Positions 21,127 to 25,979 of a stretch of DNA of 25,979 bases are shown here, piece after piece. The translations under genes and the position numbers were made by a program. The notes below the pieces were generated by a model that worked only from the letters and a program-made list of their open reading frames with translations, was not told where the DNA came from and did no database searches. The first letter of the stretch is position 1; the number at the start of each line of letters is the position of its first letter. Origin of the DNA: Catenaria anguillulae PL171 (Eukaryota; Blastocladiomycota; Blastocladiomycetes; Blastocladiales; Catenariaceae); the NCBI GenBank assembly GCA_002102555.1, contig MCFL01000326.1, positions 1 through 25,979 on the forward strand, written 5' to 3'.

Positions 21127-21763
21127 TCTGCATGTTGAACGATTGGTGAACCCATTCGGCGCCTCGCTACTCAACGTGTGGGGCCGAGTTGACTTTTCGA
21201 TTTTGTGTCTTGTGGATTTCCGGGTCAGGTGGCAAAGTCATCAATGTTGCTAGCAAACCGTCAGAAACTCACATCACGGCGATGAAGGCAAAAGTGCGCG
21301 CAAAGAGCACGGAATGGCGGCAATTGAAAGTTGAGTGGCGGTACCGGTGTGTGCTTGGCCAGGCCCCAGATCCCAGCGCCTGTGCAGCATACATGTAATA
21401 TGTGTATGTGGATTCTTCCAAGAAACCCGTGGACAGGTTGTTTTCAAGTTTGCCGAACAATGATGCCTGATATGAACCAGCTTCCAGGCTGGGAGCCAAT
21501 GAGAGGACTCGTTGAACCCAAGTGGCTCAGCGCGTTTCTGTGCAAGGCGGCTGCAACGGACGCCACCACCGATCGGCATACAGACGGGGAAAAAAGGGGC
21601 AATCAGGAGGATTATATAGCGGACTCGATGATGAGCATGCAAAGCAGCTGGCAGCCTACGGCAGGCAGTGTGGGGAGATGGGTGAAACAGCACGATGGGA
21701 TAATAGGTACAAATGTACAAACGGGGGGGGGGGAGGGTTGGTTGGAAAGATAAGCAATCAAGC
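21127..21763. other. spacer between the dehydrogenase 3' end and the multipass protein 5' end
   Basis: These 637 bp lie between two minus-strand genes. They should contain the promoter of the multipass protein and the 3' region of the dehydrogenase. A G11 tract (C11 in the dehydrogenase sense) sits 31 nt past its stop. Plus- and minus-strand open frames of 140-150 codons overlap each other here, but they show no domain and no splice-consistent continuation. I call no gene. Confidence 0.45.
21723..21733 (-). repeat. C11 homopolymer (sense strand) past the dehydrogenase stop
   Basis: Eleven G on the plus strand, hence C11 in the transcript sense, centred about 35 nt downstream of the dehydrogenase stop codon, within the expected 3' UTR. 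Confidence 0.9.
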
Positions 21764-23365
21764 TCAGTTCAACCACGACCGCTCACTTGGCACCGACCAT
21801 TTGGTCGTCACCTTCTTGCGATTGGTAAAGAACTCCATGCCGCCATCGGCCGTGATATCGGCATCGCCAAACTTGCTCCGATTCCACCCGCCAAACGAAA
21901 ACGGCTCTCGGGGAACAGGCACGCCAATGTTGACGCCAATCATGCCTGCGCTGAAGCGCTTGGTGGCATACTCGGCCGTGAACCCAGATTGCGTGTAAAT
22001 GGCCGCTGCGTTTCCGTAGGGATTGGCATTCTCAATGGCAATGGCCGCATCAAGGGTCGGCACGTGAAAAATGGACAAGACGGGGCCAAACACTTCGTCG
22101 TGCAGGGCACGGTCGGACGCGTTGGTGTGAAGGATGACGGTTGGGCCGACGAAATGGCCAGGTTGCAGACGAGAAGTCCACGGGCGACCGTCGAGGAGGA
22201 GTTTAGCGCCGCCTTTTTCCGATTCATCAATGCTATGGATGGCGGTTGAACGCGTCAACGAAATGATCAACAGCAACAACGCAAGAAACAAGACGTACTA
22301 TCCAGTAATGCGCTTGACGCTTGCATCGTCAATCACGGGCCCAATCTCCTTCTGGGTCAAGACCTTGGCCTTTGCGACAATGGCATCGACGAGTTTTTGG
22401 TTGTCGCCCACAATGAGCAACACGCTCGCCGCCATGCACCGCTGTCCCGAGCACCCCGTGAACGAGTTGACGATATCGTGAGCAGCCATTTCCACATCGA
22501 CATCGGGCGCCGCCACCAAATGATTCTTTGCGCCACCGAGGGCGAGGCACCGAATGCCGCGGCCGGTCGCGCGCCGATGCACCATTTCCGCGACATGGGT
22601 CGTGCCAACAAACGTGACGGCCTTGACGAGTGGGTGATCAATCAATGCGTTCACAACTGGCGCTGTGCCAAGGACAATGTTGAAAACGCCATCAGGCACG
22701 CCCGCCTCCTTTAGGATGGCTGCCACCCGAGTCATGGTCAGAGGAACCTTCTCGGAAGGCTTCAAAACCATTGTGTTTCCCGTCGCCAGGACAATGGGCA
22801 GCGTCCAATTTGGGCACATGAACGGGAAGTTGAAGGGCACAATGCTGACGACGACACCCAGGGGTACGCGCGTATCGTGGCAAGTGACGCCGCGGCTGAC
22901 TTCTTGGATGCGGCCGCTTGCGAGTTCGGGCATGGCGCACGCGTACTCGACCGTTTCGTTGCCCTTGGCCAGATCGCCCAGCGCTTCGGCAAACGTCTTG
23001 CCGTGCTCCTTGACGATGAGGTGCGCGAGCTCGTCACGATACTTGTTGGCAATGAGGTGGTGGTAGCGGAGCAGGATTTGCGCCCGGTCCTTGAAGGTGC
23101 GTTGCGACCAGGCGGGGAAGGCGTCCTACGGTGTAGGGTATTGACGACGGACGGAGCAAGGTGAGTGGGCGATTTTATGGCAGCAAGGTCAGGGCGCGCG
23201 TACATGAGCGGCCTTGACGGCAGCGTCGACGTCTGCGGGCGTGGAGACGGGGCATTGGGCAATGACCTCGCCCGTGTGCGGCGTCGTGACTGGAATCCAC
23301 TGTTGGCAGTCGGCAGCGACCTGAACGTATTGGCCGCCAATGAAGTTGTCAAGCTTGGTGGCCAT
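21764..23365 (-). CDS. methylmalonate-semialdehyde dehydrogenase (ALDH6-like)
   Basis: Exons 23365-23204, 23125-22299 and 22232-21764 join over 78- and 66-nt introns into 485 aa. ALDH6 enzymes oxidise methylmalonate or malonate semialdehyde with CoA and NAD in valine, thymine and uracil breakdown. Visible signatures are NFIGGQYV at the start, PFNFP (152-156), KPSEKVP (177-183), the ALDH6 hallmark GGAKNH (251-256) where other ALDHs have a catalytic Glu, the nucleophile Cys284 in GQRCMA, EVFGPVL and NPYGNAAAIYT. The length fits a mature enzyme. No mitochondrial presequence is encoded: MATKLDNFIGG begins directly at the domain, whereas the animal enzymes have about 30 extra residues. Either the enzyme is cytosolic, or a targeting exon lies upstream, where a GTGTTAG acceptor-like site precedes the ATG. 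It is divergent from the repeat protein. Confidence 0.88.
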
Positions 23366-23971
23366 GGCTAACACGTGTTGCGTCCAGTGAGTGTGCGTCT
23401 TTGGGTCGGATAGGCAGGGTTCAAAGTGGGCGTGATATTCCTATGGACAATTCCGAATATCCCATATGGAATGTGGGTCCAATTCAAACCAAACTTGCAC
23501 GACGGATTGTCGGCAGACAAAATTGGACGTGTGGCGTTGTGGCGGTGATGCGCGATCGATCGGCTGCCGGCCTCTGCAAGATCGGTGTCCGACGCGTTCC
23601 TTGGACGGGAATCGGAATGAAATTGAAGCGAATGAGCAGGAGACATATTGACACGTATTTGGAATGAGGATTGGCACCAGGCGATACGAGACACCTGCAA
23701 TTCTATTGGTAACATTATGCTTTTCGATCTTCAAGAGTGAGGAACTTGCTCCGTTCGCGCGTGAACGCGAAGGATTGGTTGGTTTGTTGGTTGGTTGACA
23801 GGTTGCCTGTTTGCTGCAGTGGTCAGCAGGCAAGCAGGCCAATGAGCTTCGACGCTAGTATAAAGTCACACCAGATCCATCCCAACTCTTGCATACCGCA
23901 TTTCCTTCACATCCGTACCTTTGCTCGACTCTTCCCCTCACATCCGATTCGTTTCCTTCCTCCGCATCAAG
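23366..23971. promoter_or_regulatory. divergent promoter region, dehydrogenase / repeat protein
   Basis: These 606 bp separate starts at 23365 (-) and 23972 (+). On the plus strand a CCAAT box at 23839-23843 stands 15 bp before TATAAAG at 23859-23865, about 107 bp upstream of the ATG: a good core promoter. A perfect inverted repeat TTGTC-GGCA-GACAA lies at 23507-23520. A GGTT-rich stretch (about 23774-23798) lies in between. The inverted repeat could be a regulator site for either gene; that is inference. Confidence 0.5.
23839..23865 (+). promoter_or_regulatory. CCAAT box plus TATA box
   Basis: CCAAT (23839-23843) is followed 15 bp later by TATAAAG (23859-23865). The ATG of the downstream gene is at 23972, preceded by a pyrimidine-rich leader, as expected for a short 5' UTR. 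Confidence 0.55.
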
Positions 23972-24718
23972 ATGGGCCGCAGCCAAATTCATTCTGCGCA
24001 ACGCCAGGTTGTCCAGCAGCAATGCGACAAGTCGCTTGCCCAAGGAAAACAGCAGCAATCACAGGCAACCTCACGCCTCTCATCACCACCACACCAACAG
24101 CTCCCGCTCCCACGCCGCCAGAACTCGCCCAAGGATGCCCAAGTCTATCGCCCTACGCCTGTCAGAGAGCATCCAGACGACGCATTTCTGACTGGCGCAT
24201 GGATGTTTGACTCAACCCGTGTCCCGCAATGGATGCTTTCCCAACTGCCAAAGCAGCAAGCGTCGCACCAATTCCAATTGCCGACGGCCACAAGTGCTAT
24301 GCCCAAACCCATCAACTCCAAATCGAGCCGCCAGAACATGAATGCGCAAGTGTACCACCCGACACCAATCAAGTCCGCCCACCCAGACGATGCATTCTTT
24401 TCCGGCGCCTGGCTATTCGACCAAGCCAGTGTCCCACAATGGCTTGCGTCCCAGTTACATGCACCGCCATCCAAGCGTCGCCCAACAAATATGAGGACGC
24501 AAAACGACCCGCAGCTTGCGCTCCTCGATGGATGGGCCATTGACTCGCTCAAGCCGCTCCCGAATGCGGTCGAGTTGCTGGAGGCCAAGGAAGAGCAGCG
24601 GTTGGCCATGGAGATTGAAAATCAGAATCAGCGAACGCAACTACAATCCAGTGTCAGGCAGCGCAGGGAGGCTCAAATGAGCGGGAAACGTCAAAGCAAA
24701 CCGGGCAAGAGGATCTGA
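23972..24718 (+). CDS. small protein with internal repeats, PAM2-like peptide at each repeat start
   Basis: A single exon encodes 248 aa from ATG 23972 (CAAGATGGG). The N-terminal 50 residues are Gln/Ser/Pro-rich. Two similar units follow, residues 56-92 and 125-162. Each has AQVY-x-PTP, then HPDDAF, GAW-x-FD, VPQW and SQL in the same order, 69 residues apart. A worn third unit (about 179-198, reading LALLDGWAIDS) keeps the GW/ID core. A charged helix (LLEAKEEQRLAMEIENQ) and a Lys/Arg-rich end (KRQSKPGKRI) close the protein. I recognise no named domain. NAQVYHP and DAQVYRP resemble the PAM2 core (x-N-A-x-x-F-x-P) that binds the MLLE domain of poly(A)-binding protein, which would suit an RNA-linked role; this is inference, since the usual Leu and Phe are replaced. 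Confidence 0.7.
   Translation: MGRSQIHSAQRQVVQQQCDKSLAQGKQQQSQATSRLSSPPHQQLPLPRRQNSPKDAQVYRPTPVREHPDDAFLTGAWMFDSTRVPQWMLSQLPKQQASHQFQLPTATSAMPKPINSKSSRQNMNAQVYHPTPIKSAHPDDAFFSGAWLFDQASVPQWLASQLHAPPSKRRPTNMRTQNDPQLALLDGWAIDSLKPLPNAVELLEAKEEQRLAMEIENQNQRTQLQSSVRQRREAQMSGKRQSKPGKRI
24137..24247 (+). repeat. protein repeat copy 1
   Basis: Encodes residues 56-92: AQVYRPTP, then HPDDAF, GAWMFD, VPQW and SQL. Compared with copy 2 it is one residue shorter, in the linker between PTP and HPDD. Confidence 0.75.
24344..24457 (+). repeat. protein repeat copy 2
   Basis: Encodes residues 125-162: AQVYHPTP, then HPDDAF, GAWLFD, VPQW and SQL. The protein is more alike between copies than the DNA, which suggests an old duplication under selection. 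Confidence 0.75.
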
Positions 24719-25187
24719 GTGTTTGTTCCTTCTTTGTTGGTTGCTGTACTACTTTCTGGACCGTTTTCAGTTGCAGTTATGTCTACATACATTTCCTTTG
24801 CTTTGCAGCTGAATCCAAGTGTATCCATGTCCACATCATGTCCGCAAGCCCAATCCTTCCCACATCTTGAAAATAAGCACGATCGCAATTTGAAGCCGCG
24901 GATGAAAGCTAACCTCATTTCGAGTTAATTATTGTTGGCATGGCTGGGAACGTGTCGTGGCCAGTCACGAAGGCGGCAACAAAGTGGATGCGCATATCGC
25001 CTGGCTAAAGGCGAGGGCATTACCATTACTCAGCTCCACCGACAGTATCATGAGCATCCGCACTCAACCAGATTCGGAGCTGCCACAGATTGGCAGCCGT
25101 TAAGGCATCAAGCAGCAGCTCGGAAATAAAGTGGACCATTGACCCGGTGGCAATGCATGACTGGCTCAAGTCTCGCGCATTGTCATC
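24719..25187. other. spacer between the repeat protein and surface protein B
   Basis: These 469 bp follow a plus-strand stop and precede a plus-strand start. I see only an AAATAAAG stretch near 25123-25130, about 60 bp before the ATG, which could be a TATA-like element of surface protein B. No gene is supported on either strand. Confidence 0.4.
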
Positions 25188-25979
25188 ATGATGTCCTCGA
25201 TTTCCCTCGCTTTCTATTTCATTGCCATCCTCTTGGTTGCCTGTTGCTTTCCTGCAATCCAAGCTGTTCCCACGCCTCAGCTTGTCGGCAATCTCGTCAC
25301 AGTGGTTGCAAAGCCTGTCAACCAAACTCTCACCAATGTGCTCTGGACTGTGCCGGCAGTACATCCCAGTGATTCAGAACGTTCATCCGATTCACGCGGC
25401 TCCCAAGCAGAGGTGCTGCCACCGCCTGCGTCGTCGCCAACCCGGTGCCAGTCAACAAGGTGGAGAGCAACACGAATCCAAATGTAGAGGCACCAGTGAC
25501 TTCACCAACACCACGACCAGTGCCCTCGCCCGCTCACGATCGAATGAGCATGCAAGAACGTCACGAGTCCCCCAATTCGTCATCAACCCAGGCCGCGCCC
25601 GCTGGAGAGTCAAGCGCCGACAGTACTTTCGTCCCGCCCTTGCAAACGCAAGACTTGCACCCACCTCAAGTCTTTTTGTGCGTCTCTCACGATTCCACAT
25701 GGATATTGTCCTTGTCGCTGGACACTAGCTGACCATGATCATTCCGTCGACTTGCGTCGACCACAGTTGACTATGAGCCAGGAACCGTCCAAGATCCAAA
25801 CGGCCAAACACACGTCGGCATTTGGGTTCCGACCCCTCGCCGCTCAACCAATACGGGCACGGTCCAAGACGGATGTCTGCTTTGGACATCAAGCACAGCA
25901 CCCACCGCGTATTGGCGCGCCGGGCCGTGTCACGTCTCGGTGACGTGGTGGGTGTGGGTGCTCTCGGCGGGAGTCGCGT
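25188..25979 (+). CDS. secreted/type I membrane protein, family member B (partial, runs off the window)
   Basis: ATG 25188 or 25191 opens a signal peptide (MSSISLAFYFIAILLVACC, cleavage near IQA-VPTP) followed by an Asn-Gln-Thr glycosylation sequon. Pro/Ser/Thr-rich linker sequence continues in another frame at 25460-25677; an intron 25359-25459 (donor GTACAT, acceptor AACAAG) would join them in phase. A third exon from 25767 to the window edge encodes DYEPGTVQD, GIWVP, GCLLWT, YWRAGPC and VTWWVWVLSAG. It lines up with surface protein A: YE-G, G-WVP, GC-LWT, WR...C and TWW-WV in the same order, leading into the membrane helix. The intron before it (25678-25766) has its acceptor at the same place as in A, in phase 1. 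The donor after a T5 run would be phase 2, so one base is unaccounted for: an indel, a sequence error or a wrong donor. Confidence 0.6.

Noticed and set aside
21274-21753. 140-148-codon frames on both strands downstream of the dehydrogenase
   Set aside because: Mutually overlapping, no domain, and containing the G11 tract; likely 3' flank and promoter.
25222-25728. 168-codon plus-strand frame with Arg/Ser-rich end
   Set aside because: The signal peptide and the family B linker lie in the other two frames, and this frame has no feature of its own.

Overview
The window looks like nuclear DNA of a fungus, probably an early-diverging, possibly zoosporic lineage; that placement is inference. The genes carry short spliceosomal introns, about 43 to 107 nt, with GTAYG- or GTRNG-type donors, CTAAC/TACTAAC/TATTAAC-like branch points and YAG acceptors. 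Protein families include a Gal11/MED15-like KIX protein, a PNRC/Edc1-type decapping activator, a REEP/Yop1 protein and a foie-gras/gryzun TRAPPC11. I see no tRNA, rRNA, CRISPR array, transposon or virus-like element.

Layout. At 1-197 (-) a partial reading frame runs off the left edge. At 503-2195 (-) lies a heterotrimeric G protein alpha subunit gene that keeps its splice sites and C-terminus but is broken by many small indels. At 2625-5615 (-) is a two-exon, 969-aa Gln/Ala-rich MED15-like protein. A 621-bp shared promoter separates it from a PNRC/Edc1-like gene at 6237-8162 (+). A long pyrimidine-rich spacer leads to a REEP/Yop1-like ER-shaping protein at 9642-10787 (+), convergent with a signal-peptide plus single-TM surface protein at 10967-11839 (-). 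TRAPPC11 follows at 12751-17543 (+, six exons, 1480 aa), convergent with an F-box-like protein at 17719-19412 (-). Next are a 400-aa multipass membrane protein at 19552-21126 (-, six exons) and a methylmalonate-semialdehyde dehydrogenase-like enzyme at 21764-23365 (-, three exons, 485 aa). It is divergent from a 248-aa repeat protein at 23972-24718 (+). At 25188 to the right edge (+) is a second member of the surface-protein family.

How they fit. This is mostly ordinary eukaryotic housekeeping without operons: transcription (MED15), mRNA decay (PNRC/Edc1), ER shape and secretory traffic (Yop1/REEP, TRAPPC11), and valine/pyrimidine catabolism or a related aldehyde oxidation (ALDH6-like). The novel material is threefold. 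First, two paralogous type I membrane proteins lie 14 kb apart and share a Cys/Trp-rich membrane-proximal module, apparently with the same phase-1 intron. Second, a small protein carries two good copies and one worn copy of an unrecognised motif whose start resembles a PAM2 peptide. Third, the Galpha copy is decayed and has lost the catalytic switch II glutamine. C homopolymers of 11 to 14 nt recur outside the exons.
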